Assembly (NCBI RefSeq): GCF_029267015.1
Contig: NZ_JARIEA010000042.1
Span: forward strand, 1-64,000
Reading direction: 5' to 3'
DNA length: 64,000 bases
From: Sporosarcina ureae
GTDB lineage: Bacteria > Bacillota > Bacilli > Bacillales_A > Planococcaceae
Part shown: positions 26,646 through 35,293 of the stretch, in pieces
Position numbering within the stretch: position 1 is the stretch's first letter
Layout: each line of letters begins with the position of its first letter
The notes under the pieces: generated by a model
The model's input: only the letters and a program-made list of their open reading frames with translations
Told to the model about the DNA's origin: nothing
Databases searched by the model: none
Position numbers and translations under genes: made by a program

Positions 26646-27515
26646 ATGCAAAAAGAAAAAATTTCCTTTATTGGGACGGGTGTAATGGGATCGAGCATCG
26701 TCAAACATTTGCTTGACGCATCTTATGAAGTAACAGTATTCACTAGAACGAAATCAAAAGCGGAACCATTGGTAGCATTAGGAGCAAAATGGACGGATAA
26801 TGTAGCTGAATCCATTAAGGACGCAGATATTATTTTTACGATGATTGGGATGCCATCTGATGTAGAAGAGGTATATCTATCTGAACAAGGAATATTTGCT
26901 AATGGTCGTCCTTCACAGATTGTAGTGGATATGACTACTTCCAGTCCTGAGTTGGCTATTACGATTGCTGAGAAAGCTGCATCCCTACAAATGTATTCGC
27001 TCGATGCACCTGTATCGGGTGGAGACATTGGGGCGAGGAACGGAACACTTTCCATAATGTGTGGAGGCCAAAAGGAATTATATGATAAACTATTGCCGAT
27101 CTTGTCTGTTTTCGGTAAGCAAATCGTGTATCAAGGAGAAGCCGGAGCTGGCCAGCACGCAAAGATGTGCAATCAAATAACTGTTGCAGGAAATATGATT
27201 GGAGCATGTGAAGCGATCGCTTATGCCATGGAATCGGGACTTGATCCCGATACGATGTTACAATCTGTCACATCGGGTGCTGCGAACTCCTTTAGCTTGT
27301 CTGATCTCGGCCCTAGAATTATTAAGGAAGACTATGAGCCAGGGTTTTATGTAAAACACTTTGTGAAAGATTTAAATATTGCACTAGAAGAAACAGAAAG
27401 ACTGAATCTAAAATTGCCTGGACTACAGCTCGCTCGCGATATGTATACTGATTTGCTTGCAAAAGGTTATGGCGAAAATGGAACGCAAGTCTTAATCAAG
27501 AAGTATATAGACTAA
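26646..27515 (+). CDS. NAD(P)-dependent beta-hydroxyacid dehydrogenase (3-hydroxyisobutyrate dehydrogenase family, YkwC-like)
   Basis: 289-residue cytoplasmic dehydrogenase. Rossmann dinucleotide loop GTGVMGSS at residues 9-16 and the family's substrate-binding block DAPVSGGDIGARNGTL around 118-133; the catalytic Lys is expected in AGQHAKMCNQ (Lys172). These define the 3-hydroxyisobutyrate/tartronate-semialdehyde/6-phosphogluconate-like superfamily. The substrate cannot be assigned; valine-degradation genes are not nearby. RBS AAAGGAGTG precedes ATG by 5-6 nt. Monocistronic after a terminator at 26545. Confidence 0.88.
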   Translation: MQKEKISFIGTGVMGSSIVKHLLDASYEVTVFTRTKSKAEPLVALGAKWTDNVAESIKDADIIFTMIGMPSDVEEVYLSEQGIFANGRPSQIVVDMTTSSPELAITIAEKAASLQMYSLDAPVSGGDIGARNGTLSIMCGGQKELYDKLLPILSVFGKQIVYQGEAGAGQHAKMCNQITVAGNMIGACEAIAYAMESGLDPDTMLQSVTSGAANSFSLSDLGPRIIKEDYEPGFYVKHFVKDLNIALEETERLNLKLPGLQLARDMYTDLLAKGYGENGTQVLIKKYID

Positions 27516-27692
27516 AAAATGTAAGAAGATAAAATGCAATAGTGTAATTCCAACACTTCGTTTTTTAGTTACAGTATTTCAATGAAGATCTATAAAAACT
27601 ATTCATGAACGCCTTTTTGATTTTTAGGCACATAAAAACTTACTTCTTGCACATGCTCTTTAGTATAAGATGCGTGAAAAGGAGTGAGTGAT

Positions 27693-27923
27693 GTGTGGGA
27701 TATTTGGTTATGGCCTATGATTATTGTAACAGTCGTCATGCTCGGGATCGGAATAGCTGGAGTTAGAAAAACAAGTCGTTCATTTCAGTTAAATGAAAAG
27801 AACGAAATACCTGATACAGCAGCTGAAAATCCATATGCCTTGAATCCACTGCTGTGGATTATCATAATAGCCTCAGCGTTTATCTTTATCATTGTTTTTT
27901 ATTACTGGGCCTCTTTCTATTAA
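27693..27923 (+). CDS. small two-helix membrane protein, unknown
   Basis: I do not recognise this protein. 76 residues with one hydrophobic helix at about 6-24 and another at about 53-74; a polar loop between them contains a KTSRSFQLNEKN segment, so both ends could face the same side. GTG 27693 is favoured because AAAAGGAG lies 8 nt before it; the earlier GTG at 27684 overlaps that site. The terminator hairpin (27910-27932) overlaps its last codons and stop. No neighbour points to a function; it is a plausible small transporter accessory or stress peptide. Confidence 0.65.
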   Translation: MWDIWLWPMIIVTVVMLGIGIAGVRKTSRSFQLNEKNEIPDTAAENPYALNPLLWIIIIASAFIFIIVFYYWASFY

Positions 27924-27945
27924 AGAAAGGGGTTTTTTGTTTTTA
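27910..27945 (+). terminator. terminator overlapping the end of the small membrane-protein gene
   Basis: CCTCTTTC (27910-27917) pairs with GAAAGGGG (27926-27933) followed by TTTTTTG; the stop codon TAA (27921-27923) is in the loop. Confidence 0.8.
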
Positions 27946-28059
27946 GAATGCGCTTTCTTTTTAGGTGAAAAAAGGCTATTTGTGGTATGATGGAATTGAA
28001 ACAGTGGACGGACAATTAGGTATATGTATTTAGATGATGAATAGAAGGAGAGATCACCT

Positions 28060-28497
28060 ATGGTTTCTATAAATAACAAAGACTTTCTCACCGCGCCTAT
28101 TGCGGACCAGATTATTTCTTCAGAGAAAGTAGCTCATGTGCAACTGGGTAATAATGCTGAGCATGCTTTACTTGTTTTAACGAAGACCGGCTATTCTGCT
28201 ATCCCTGTACTGGATTATCAGTATCGTTTGAAGGGGCTCCTTGGAATTGGTATGATTACAGATTCTATTTTAGGTATGGAACGTATTGAATATGAAAGAT
28301 TAGAAGATATAAAAGTGGATGAAATTATGGACACAGATCTACCGACGATTCGAGTGAACGATCGTTTTCAACGCGCGTTAGATTTATTGATCAATCATCC
28401 ATTTTTATGTGTTACTGAAGAAGATGGTAGATTTGCGGGCATCATTACTAGACGTGTTGTTATGAAAGAATTTAAAAAGTATATTTATAATGTTTAA
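28060..28497 (+). CDS. darB: CBS-domain c-di-AMP sensor DarB/CbpB (YkuL)
   Basis: 145-residue protein made of two CBS domains (about 8-70 and 85-143), including TGYSAIPVLD and CVTEEDGRFAGIITRR. In B. subtilis the equivalent YkuL/DarB binds c-di-AMP and, when free of it, activates the (p)ppGpp synthetase Rel and pyruvate carboxylase. A pyruvate carboxylase gene is in this window (56427). Gene order DarB ... CcpC matches B. subtilis ykuL-ykuM except that an MFS gene is inserted. RBS AAGGAG lies 9 nt before ATG 28060. Identification rests on residue pattern and synteny; c-di-AMP binding is inferred. Confidence 0.82.
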   Translation: MVSINNKDFLTAPIADQIISSEKVAHVQLGNNAEHALLVLTKTGYSAIPVLDYQYRLKGLLGIGMITDSILGMERIEYERLEDIKVDEIMDTDLPTIRVNDRFQRALDLLINHPFLCVTEEDGRFAGIITRRVVMKEFKKYIYNV

Positions 28498-28541
28498 TAA
28501 ACTGATGTAATAATTAGTAATGTAGCTAGTATAGTAAAACG

Positions 28542-28570
28542 TTAAAAGGCTCCGATTAAAGGGGTCTTTT
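28542..28570 (+). terminator. terminator after darB
   Basis: AAAGGCTCC (28543-28551) pairs with GGGGTCTTT (28560-28568), short but followed by TTTTC. Confidence 0.65.
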
Positions 28571-28595
28571 TCTAATAGAAGGAGTTGATTTATTT

Positions 28596-30077
28596 GTGCG
28601 AAAAGAAACAAATCGCCCTCTTGTACTTGCTGCTGTGATGCTCGCTATGTTCGTAGGGGCAGTGGAAGCGACTATTGTCACCACGGCCATGCCAACGATT
28701 GCTTCTGACTTAGGTGGATTTTCACGATATAGTTGGATCTTCTCCTCTTATTTATTGATGAGTACAGTGACGGTGTTGATTTATGGAAAATTGGCGGATT
28801 TATTTGGACGAAAACCGATATTTTTCATAGGATTAACCATTTTTTTGATTGGTTCCATACTTTGCGGATTTGCCGTCTCGATGGAGCAATTGATTGTTTA
28901 TCGTCTAATACAAGGTTTGGGAGCAGGCGCTGTCATGCCAATCGCGACCACGATAATTGGAGATATTTATTCAACAGAAGAACGGGCGAAAATACAAGGG
29001 TACTTATCGAGTGTATGGGGTGTTTCGGCAGTTTCAGGGCCTGTCATTGGCGGATTACTCGTACAGTATGTTAGCTGGCAGTATGTATTTTGGGTGAACG
29101 TGCCGCTTGGAATACTCTCAATGGGTGTCATTTACTTCTTTCTACATGAACCAAAAGAAACACAAAAAGCGTCTGTTGACTACAAAGGTGCATTTTTACT
29201 GACATTCGCATTGTCGACACTTCTCATTTGGCTAGTAGAGGGTGGGCAAGGATTCGGACGTTTATCAGCAATTGGTATAGGATTGATTGCACTTTCGGGG
29301 ATTTTATTTTGGTTGTTTTTCAGGCAAGAAAGACGTGCGAAAGATCCGCTTATTTCATTTAGTATTTGGAGAAACCCAGTCATTTTATATGCGAATCTAG
29401 TATCACTGACCACTGGCGTTATTTTAATAGGGGTCTCTTCTTATTTACCTACATATGTGTCGGGAGTTATGGAGCAACCAGCAATTATAGCGGGCTTTAC
29501 ACTGACAGCTATGTCGATCGGCTGGCCTTTAGCTTCTTCACTGGCAGGACACCTACTCATACGGTTTGGTCCGTTTCTTGTATCGTTTGCCGGTGGTGTA
29601 TCACTCGTGATCGGAACGACAATGTTTGTGTTCATGAATACTGCCTTAGGTCCGATCTGGGCAGGTTGTTCGAGCTTCTTCATAGGTGTTGGTATGGGCC
29701 TGACTAATACTTCCTTCATTGTGACGATTCAAGGAGCCGTGCCACGTGTACAAAGAGGATCAGCTACTGCAGCGAACATGTTCATGAAAAACTTTGGAAA
29801 CACTATTGGTGCTTCTGTGTTTGGTGCAATTTTGAACGGTACACTCATAACCTATTTTGCAAAAGAAAAATTGACTTACACAATTGATGACGTCAATACG
29901 TTGCTCACCAAAGATGGACGTTCAATGATTTCATCACAGGGGCTTGACAGTTTGCAGAGGGGGTTAGAGAGTTCATTGCACTGGGTGTATATAGCAATTG
30001 CTGTGTTTGCTGTGATCAGCTTATTATTGATTTTACGAATTCCGCGGGGGAAGGTGCAAGATTATGTCAACAACTGA
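28596..30077 (+). CDS. DHA2-family MFS multidrug exporter (EmrB/QacA type)
   Basis: 493 residues with 14 predicted helices, the mark of the DHA2 group. Motifs: motif A GKLADLFGRKP in loop 2-3, motif C-like GPVIGGLLVQY in helix 5, and LDxTIVNxALP region represented by EATIVTTAMPTIA in helix 1. Exports cationic or amphiphilic drugs by proton antiport. GTG 28596 is 11 nt after AAGGAG. Its last 14 bp overlap ccpC, so the two are translationally coupled. That pairing places a drug exporter under the same message as a metabolic regulator. Substrate is unknown. Confidence 0.88.
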   Translation: MRKETNRPLVLAAVMLAMFVGAVEATIVTTAMPTIASDLGGFSRYSWIFSSYLLMSTVTVLIYGKLADLFGRKPIFFIGLTIFLIGSILCGFAVSMEQLIVYRLIQGLGAGAVMPIATTIIGDIYSTEERAKIQGYLSSVWGVSAVSGPVIGGLLVQYVSWQYVFWVNVPLGILSMGVIYFFLHEPKETQKASVDYKGAFLLTFALSTLLIWLVEGGQGFGRLSAIGIGLIALSGILFWLFFRQERRAKDPLISFSIWRNPVILYANLVSLTTGVILIGVSSYLPTYVSGVMEQPAIIAGFTLTAMSIGWPLASSLAGHLLIRFGPFLVSFAGGVSLVIGTTMFVFMNTALGPIWAGCSSFFIGVGMGLTNTSFIVTIQGAVPRVQRGSATAANMFMKNFGNTIGASVFGAILNGTLITYFAKEKLTYTIDDVNTLLTKDGRSMISSQGLDSLQRGLESSLHWVYIAIAVFAVISLLLILRIPRGKVQDYVNN

Positions 30078-30951
30078 ACTAGATATTATTAAAGCGTTGG
30101 CAGAAGAAGGGAATATGCGCAAAGCGTCAGAACGTCTTCATTTATCACAACCTGCATTGTCACAACGCCTTCAGACGATCGAAAAGGAATGGGGTATGCA
30201 GTTGTTCATCCGATCGCAAAAGGGGCTAGAACCGACGCCAGCAGGTGAACACGTTATCAGCTACGCGAAGGAGTCGTTAGCGAAGAAAGACGAGACGATA
30301 GAATTGATCGCTTCTTTAGAAGATAAGGTCCACGGAACTTTGAAGATTGCTTGCGCATCGATTATCGGTCAGACGTGGTTACCACAAGTGTTGAAAGATT
30401 ATGTCGCGCTTTATCCTGATGCCAAGATCTCTTTGATGACGGGATGGAGTTCGGAAATTTCTAAAGCTCTGTATGAAGGAGAAGCTCATATCGGCATTGT
30501 CAGGGGGCAAACTGATTGGAAAAGTAATCGGGTGTACCTATTCCGTGATCAACTATATTTGGTGGATTCCGAAATTTCGACAATAGATGAATTAAAAGAT
30601 ACAAATCGCCATTTCATACAATATAAAAGTGATTCGAACTATTACATGGAAATCCAACGCTGGTGGCATAAGCATTTTAATCAAGACCCCGGACGCCAAA
30701 TTGTTGTGGATCAGATCGAGACGTGCAAACAACTTGCGCTGAAGGGCATAGGTTATGCTATCCTGCCATCTATTACTTTGTCGGGAGATGAGAAAGTCAA
30801 TCGAATTCCGTTGTTAAATAGCGAAGAAGAGTTCGAATTGACGCGTGATACGTGGATGATCGGATACGGGTCTACATTTGAACTGAAGCAAGTGAGAGCA
30901 TTCGTCGATATTGTGCAGGACTACGCAGAGTTGTTGAGGAAAAGTGAATAA
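30064..30951 (+). CDS. ccpC: LysR-family regulator CcpC
   Basis: 295 residues: N-terminal winged helix (MRKASERLHLSQPALSQRLQTI, about 17-38; conserved LSQPALSQ) and a C-terminal effector domain. The NMRKA and ITGWSSE-like stretches (LMTGWSSEISKALYEG) and QIETCK segment match B. subtilis CcpC (YkuM) as I recall it. CcpC represses citB and citZ in response to citrate. ATG 30064 overlaps the MFS gene; GGGGAAGG is 9 nt upstream. The identification is supported by proximity to darB (ykuL). It could also regulate the upstream exporter. Confidence 0.72.
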   Translation: MSTTELDIIKALAEEGNMRKASERLHLSQPALSQRLQTIEKEWGMQLFIRSQKGLEPTPAGEHVISYAKESLAKKDETIELIASLEDKVHGTLKIACASIIGQTWLPQVLKDYVALYPDAKISLMTGWSSEISKALYEGEAHIGIVRGQTDWKSNRVYLFRDQLYLVDSEISTIDELKDTNRHFIQYKSDSNYYMEIQRWWHKHFNQDPGRQIVVDQIETCKQLALKGIGYAILPSITLSGDEKVNRIPLLNSEEEFELTRDTWMIGYGSTFELKQVRAFVDIVQDYAELLRKSE

Positions 30952-31030
30952 GCGTAGAGTCTATAGAGTTAAAATAGAGCAAGCAAAGTCGGTAAATTAC
31001 TGTTTCTTATAACAAAGAAAACTTAAATTC

Positions 31031-31068
31031 AAAAAAGACGAACTCCGTGTTTCGCGGAGTCGTCTTTA
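31031..31068. terminator. terminator between ccpC and the second MFS gene
   Basis: AAAAGACGAACTCCG (31034-31048) pairs with CGGAGTCGTCTTT (31055-31067), followed by AATTCTT; a second hairpin follows at 31077. Confidence 0.82.
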
Positions 31069-31076
31069 ATTCTTGG

Positions 31077-31106
31077 ACTTCCAGTGTGCATGGAAGTCTT
31101 TTTTTA
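31077..31106. terminator. second hairpin, terminator for the minus-strand MFS gene side
   Basis: GACTTCCA (31077-31084) pairs with TGGAAGTC (31092-31099) followed by TTTTTTTA. It works for plus-strand read-through and overlaps the end of the minus-strand MFS gene. Confidence 0.7.
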
Positions 31107-32294
31107 TCGTGTTCTAGCAGACTCAAGAAGTGCCTTGTTATTCCTTGACCAGTATAGGGCAAGAGTGAAGCACAACAATAAAATGATCGTGCCAACTATA
31201 TACGGCGATTCCATTTTGATGTCAAAGATGTATCCAGCGGTAGCAGGGCCGACCATGTTACCTAAACTCATGTAAGCGTTCATCATACCCGCTGCATAGC
31301 CTTGTTCTTTACCGGCAAGTTTTGAAACCAAGGTGTTTACTGCCGGTCGCAGTAACGAAGTGGCGGTTGAGAAGACCGTCGCTACTAAAAGAATAGTGAA
31401 GAACGTATTGACGAATAAAATACCTAGCATAGCGAATGCCGCTATAACCAAATTAATTAAAATGACACGCATTTCTCCAAATCGCCTGAATAAGCGATCG
31501 ATGACGAACGTTTGAATGATGACACCCACAAAACCACCAACGGTAATAATGACTGCGATTTGCGAAGGAGTGTAATTATACTTCTGATCTACATATAACG
31601 AAATGGTCGATTGAAAATTAGCCAAACCGAATGAAAATACAAACATGACAATTAGCATGACGAAATAGGGAGTTTGCGTAGATCTACGCATTTGCTGAAA
31701 AATGTTTTCATTCGTTGCGGCTCCTTGTAGTACAGGCTTCGGATTAGGCAGAAAGAATAAAGAGACTACCGCTGCCAAGATTGATGCAGATGCAGCAAAA
31801 TAAAATGGGAAGTGTAAGCTGATTTTGGATAGAAATCCTCCTATACCAGGCCCAATCATAAAACCTAATGACATGGAAGCGCCAAGTAATCCCATTCCAC
31901 GTCCGCGATTTTCTAAAGAAGTAATATCCGCTACAAATGCCATGGTTGGTGGAATAATAAAGGCAGCGCCAAAGCCTGAAAAGAATCGTGCAACGTAAAG
32001 CATCCAGAGCTCTGTTGATAAACTGAAAGCTAATTGAGAAAGACCATAAATAATCAAACCGAAAATAATGATACGCTTTCTTCCGTATTTATCGGAAAGA
32101 TTTCCTGAAATAGGAGATAAAATAAATTGTGCGAAAGAGAAGATGGCAATCAGCAGCCCAAGTGCACGTCCTGCGACGCCAAAAGTTCCTAAAAATTCAG
32201 GCATAATGGGGATGATGAGGCCGACACCTGCCATGGCGATGAACATATTGAACATCAGAATATAGAGTGCGATATTTATAGGTGATTTGTTCAT
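31104..32294 (-). CDS. DHA1-family MFS exporter (YkuC-like)
   Basis: 396 residues with 12 helices; motif A GNLSDKYGRKR in the 2-3 loop and motif C GPGIGGFL in helix 5, both indicating a drug/H+ antiporter of the DHA1 group. Start ATG 32294 (MNKSPINIALYIL) is chosen because helix 1 then begins near residue 8; the frame extends 16 codons upstream through a charged segment without a ribosome site. Only a weak site (GAAAGCGAG) precedes it. In B. subtilis a similar exporter, YkuC, is also in the yku region. Substrate unknown. Confidence 0.85.
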   Translation of the reverse strand: MNKSPINIALYILMFNMFIAMAGVGLIIPIMPEFLGTFGVAGRALGLLIAIFSFAQFILSPISGNLSDKYGRKRIIIFGLIIYGLSQLAFSLSTELWMLYVARFFSGFGAAFIIPPTMAFVADITSLENRGRGMGLLGASMSLGFMIGPGIGGFLSKISLHFPFYFAASASILAAVVSLFFLPNPKPVLQGAATNENIFQQMRRSTQTPYFVMLIVMFVFSFGLANFQSTISLYVDQKYNYTPSQIAVIITVGGFVGVIIQTFVIDRLFRRFGEMRVILINLVIAAFAMLGILFVNTFFTILLVATVFSTATSLLRPAVNTLVSKLAGKEQGYAAGMMNAYMSLGNMVGPATAGYIFDIKMESPYIVGTIILLLCFTLALYWSRNNKALLESARTR

Positions 32295-32390
32295 TCGGTA
32301 GCTCGCTTTCCAGAAACTTTTTCCTAATCGTATCACAAACAATTCTGGAATGTCTGTATAGTGCTTACTATGTGTTGACGTTAAAAAAAC

Positions 32391-32424
32391 AAAAACGACT
32401 CCTTTTTGATCAGGAGTCGTTTCT
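32391..32424 (-). terminator. terminator of ykuV
   Basis: AACGACTCCT (32394-32403) pairs with AGGAGTCGTT (32412-32421). On the minus strand it is followed by TTTGTTTTTTT, placing it directly after ykuV. Confidence 0.88.
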
Positions 32425-32428
32425 TAAG

Positions 32429-32884
32429 TTAATCTTCTTTCTTCATTTCATCAAGTACACGGTTTACACGTTTTTCAAGCATTTTCATTCCGCTACCGCC
32501 TGCTTGGAAGTGACGTAACTGACCGTCTTTATCAAAGACATAATAGGCAGGAACGTACTGATTTTCAAATGCATCATTAAGTTTTAATTCGCTATCAACG
32601 AAAATGGGTTGTGTAATATCGTGCTCAGCTGCTACAGTTTTGATTTTTTCAAGATCGACATCATCTTCTGAGCGAGGCATATGGACTGCTACAACATTCA
32701 ATTCATCTTTGTATTGATCTCTGAAATTATTTACATCCGGCATCGCTTCTTTGCACATGTGGCAACTTACTGACCAGAAGTGGACGAGTGTAGGTTTTTC
32801 ACCGATGAGTTCTGATTTAGAAGTTTCACCATTCAACCAAGTAGTAGCACCTTGAAGTTCAGGCATTTGTTGACGTAATTTCAT
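32429..32884 (-). CDS. ykuV: thioredoxin-like thiol-disulfide oxidoreductase YkuV
   Basis: 151-residue soluble TlpA/ResA-like redoxin. The active site is WSVSCHMC (Cys41, Cys44), cis-Pro region YVPAYYVFD, and a family segment QAGGSGMKMLEKRVNRVL nearly identical to B. subtilis YkuV. It has no signal peptide, so it acts in the cytoplasm, reducing protein disulfides. ATG 32884 is 8 nt after AGGGGG. It lies 90 bp after ykuU, separated by a small terminator, and probably forms a redox pair with that peroxiredoxin. Confidence 0.92.
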   Translation of the reverse strand: MKLRQQMPELQGATTWLNGETSKSELIGEKPTLVHFWSVSCHMCKEAMPDVNNFRDQYKDELNVVAVHMPRSEDDVDLEKIKTVAAEHDITQPIFVDSELKLNDAFENQYVPAYYVFDKDGQLRHFQAGGSGMKMLEKRVNRVLDEMKKED

Positions 32885-32930
32885 CAAGAATTCCCCCTAG
32901 TTAAGAGTGTAGTATATTTTGTGATAAGAA

Positions 32931-32961
32931 AATCCCCACGATTATCGTAACGCGTGGGGAT
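32931..32961 (-). terminator. terminator between ykuU and ykuV
   Basis: ATCCCCACG (32932-32940) pairs with CGTGGGGAT (32953-32961). On the minus strand TTTTCTTATC follows. Read-through into ykuV is possible. Confidence 0.8.
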
Positions 32962-32974
32962 GCTTGTCCAATAA

Positions 32975-33517
32975 TTAAAGAGTTTTTTCACCTGGACGCC
33001 AGTTTGCTGGGCAAAGACCGCCAGTTTGTAGTGCTTGTAGTACACGGAGAGTTTCATCTACGTCACGACCGATATTGTTGTGGAATACTGTCTGATACTG
33101 AAGTTCACCTTCAGGATTGATGATGTAAAGGCCGCGCAATGCAATACCTTCTTCTTCGATCAATACACCGTATTCGCGTGAAACGAAATGGTTAGTATCT
33201 GCTGCAAGTGGGTAATTTAGTTGTTCAAGACCATTGTCTTTACGATCAGTGTTGATCCAAGCAAGGTGAGTGTGGATAGTATCAGTAGAAACACCGATTA
33301 CTTCTGCATCCAAGTCTTCGAACTCATCGTAACGATCCGACATTGCAGTGATTTCTGTTGGACATACGAAAGTGAAGTCCATTGGATAGAAGAAAAGAAC
33401 TGTCCATTTGTCGTTTTTAATGTTTTCTTGTAAACTAACTTTACCAAAAGATTTGTCAGCTAGTACTGCCTCCATTGTAAAATCTGGAGCTTGTTTACCT
33501 ACCATACGTTCAGCCAT
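32975..33517 (-). CDS. ykuU: 2-Cys peroxiredoxin YkuU
   Basis: 180-residue typical 2-Cys peroxiredoxin. The peroxidatic site is DFTFVCPTE (Cys52), the resolving Cys is in GGLCPANW near residue 169, and the GLYIINPEG and HNNIGRDV blocks are standard. Reduces H2O2 and organic peroxides in the cytoplasm, probably recycled by YkuV encoded next door. RBS GGAGG lies 9 nt before ATG. A PerR/Fur-type box and a good sigma-A promoter stand upstream (33580-33643), consistent with induction by peroxide or iron limitation. Confidence 0.95.
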   Translation of the reverse strand: MAERMVGKQAPDFTMEAVLADKSFGKVSLQENIKNDKWTVLFFYPMDFTFVCPTEITAMSDRYDEFEDLDAEVIGVSTDTIHTHLAWINTDRKDNGLEQLNYPLAADTNHFVSREYGVLIEEEGIALRGLYIINPEGELQYQTVFHNNIGRDVDETLRVLQALQTGGLCPANWRPGEKTL

Positions 33518-33579
33518 TATATAAAACCTCCAATTAATCTTTTGTACAACTACATGACTGTGCTGTACAATTCTTATCT

Positions 33580-33643
33580 AGAATAACAAGATTTCGAGTT
33601 GAATTCAATTAGAATGACTCGAAGATGATAATAATTATTATAA
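33580..33643 (-). promoter_or_regulatory. ykuU promoter with PerR/Fur-type box
   Basis: On the minus strand TTGAAT (33608-33603) and TATTCT (33585-33580) are spaced by 17 bp. Upstream, plus-strand TAATAATTATTATAA (33629-33643) matches 13 of 14 fixed positions of the PerR box TTATAAT-N-ATTATAA. The overlapping TGATAATAATTATTA (33626-33640) matches 13 of 14 positions of the Fur 7-1-7 box. A peroxiredoxin target favours PerR. The box lies about 18 bp upstream of the -35. Confidence 0.65.
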
Positions 33644-33683
33644 AGAGCGGTAAACCTTATATATTTAGGATTTGAGTAAATAA

Positions 33684-33986
33684 TTACTCAAAGTCTTGTG
33701 TACAGTCAGAAGGTTTTACAGGGCGTGTTTGGCATGTTTTGCAATTTGGATCACAAATCATTTCTCGCCATTCATCGCAGTCTTTGCAATAACGCGCGTC
33801 AAATTCGTCGCTATAATGTAATGGTTCCATGCACTCTACGCAATGAGAAGCCATCTCTTTCCACGTTCGGATTTTCTTATTGTTTACTAGGAAAATCCCT
33901 TCTAGATGATTTTCTTTTGTAGCGGGTTCGGCTTTTCGATTCCGCTTGGCATCAGAGTCCAGATAAAAAAATAAATGGTCTTCCAA
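33684..33986 (-). CDS. cysteine-rich zinc-ribbon-like protein, unknown
   Basis: 100-residue protein with Cys pairs in CVEC, YCKDC and CDPNCKTC, enough for two Zn ribbons in the C-terminal half (residues about 48-93). The N-terminal part is charged (EDHLFFYLDSD, KRNRKAEP). I cannot name it. TTG 33986 is the start: AAGGAGGG is 7 nt upstream, a very strong site. No signal peptide. It lies upstream of ykuU on the same strand, with the PerR/Fur box between them. Possible roles include Zn storage or nucleic-acid binding; neither is shown. Confidence 0.7.
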   Translation of the reverse strand: MEDHLFFYLDSDAKRNRKAEPATKENHLEGIFLVNNKKIRTWKEMASHCVECMEPLHYSDEFDARYCKDCDEWREMICDPNCKTCQTRPVKPSDCTQDFE

Positions 33987-34096
33987 CTGAATCCCTCCTT
34001 AACATATGGTTTCATTCTACTATGTCGTTTGCGAAAAAACAATTTTCATGACCATTTTCCTGTATGCTGGATTCCTATTCTTCATTATATAGATGG

Positions 34097-34124
34097 TTGA
34101 TTTCACTATCATTTTGTGTATAAT
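34097..34124 (+). promoter_or_regulatory. promoter of the pot operon
   Basis: TTGATT (34097-34102) and TATAAT (34119-34124) with a 16-bp spacer, 62 bp before the potA start codon. No operator is visible. Confidence 0.7.
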
Positions 34125-34186
34125 AAGTAGGTTTACAACTGTTCATTAATCACAAGAAATAATACGTTACGCTAGGAGGAAATCTA

Positions 34187-35293
34187 TTGACTACTGAACC
34201 GATTATTCGTTTTGAGAATGTTACAAAACGTTATGATGAATCTACAACTGTACTCAACCGAGTTTCATTTGAAATGGAACGCGGAAAATTTTATACATTG
34301 CTTGGGCCTTCTGGCTGTGGAAAAACGACTATTTTACGTTTGATCGCGGGTTTTACGGAAGCCACAGATGGAACAATCTTATTTAATGATAAGAAGATTA
34401 ACGCTGTACCGGCCAATGAGCGTCAAGTGAATACGGTATTTCAAGACTATGCACTGTTTCCTCATTTAAATGTATATGAAAATGTAGCATTTGGTTTACG
34501 TATAAAGAAAGTGAAAAAGAATGAAGTGGACCGACGCGTAAAAGAAGCGTTGAAGTTCGTCAATCTAGAGGGGTACGAATCTCGGGAAATTACTGAAATG
34601 TCAGGTGGACAGCGTCAGCGCGTTGCGATTGCTAGGGCGATTGTCAATGACCCTGAAGTGATTTTACTAGACGAGCCATTGTCGGCACTCGATTTGAAAT
34701 TACGTTCTGAAATGCAGTATGAATTACGGGAGCTCCAGCAGCGTCTTGGTAAAACATTTGTTTTTGTTACGCATGACCAGGAAGAAGCACTTGCGATGTC
34801 AGATGAGATTTTCGTCATGAATAACGGAGAAATTCAACAATCTGGGACACCAATTGATATTTACGATGAGCCAATTAATCGGTTTGTAGCAGACTTTATT
34901 GGAGAATCTAATATAGTAAGTGGAAGAATTATTGAAGATTATCTAGTGGAATTCACAGGTAAACAATTTCCGTGTGTAGATGGTGGCTTCTACCCTAATG
35001 AAAAAGTGGACATCGTCATTCGTCCTGAAGACTTGGAAATGACTACTGTTGAAAAAGGAAGATTAAGTGTCACAGTAGATACGCAATTATTCCGAGGAGT
35101 ACACTATGAGCTTTCAACGTATGATTCTGATGGTAATGAGTGGCTAGTCCATTCAACGAAGCCAGCGGATGTAGGGACGTTAATCGGTTTGGATTTTGAA
35201 CCGGCAGACATTCATGTTATGCGATTGAATGAATCTGAAGCAGATTTTGATGCACGTCTGGAATCGTTTGGAGTGGCGGAAGATGAGGAATAA
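34187..35293 (+). CDS. potA: polyamine ABC transporter ATPase PotA
   Basis: Energises spermidine/putrescine uptake from the cytoplasmic face. Walker [10 protein letters not shown] at residues 40-48, Q-loop [10 protein letters not shown], signature MSGGQRQR, Walker [13 protein letters not shown], switch His in VTHDQEEA, then a C-terminal OB-fold regulatory domain (TOBE) from about 245 with [10 protein letters not shown] 34187 follows AGGAGG by 7-8 nt. First gene of potABCD; the last bases overlap potB. Confidence 0.93.
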   Translation: MTTEPIIRFENVTKRYDESTTVLNRVSFEMERGKFYTLLGPSGCGKTTILRLIAGFTEATDGTILFNDKKINAVPANERQVNTVFQDYALFPHLNVYENVAFGLRIKKVKKNEVDRRVKEALKFVNLEGYESREITEMSGGQRQRVAIARAIVNDPEVILLDEPLSALDLKLRSEMQYELRELQQRLGKTFVFVTHDQEEALAMSDEIFVMNNGEIQQSGTPIDIYDEPINRFVADFIGESNIVSGRIIEDYLVEFTGKQFPCVDGGFYPNEKVDIVIRPEDLEMTTVEKGRLSVTVDTQLFRGVHYELSTYDSDGNEWLVHSTKPADVGTLIGLDFEPADIHVMRLNESEADFDARLESFGVAEDEE

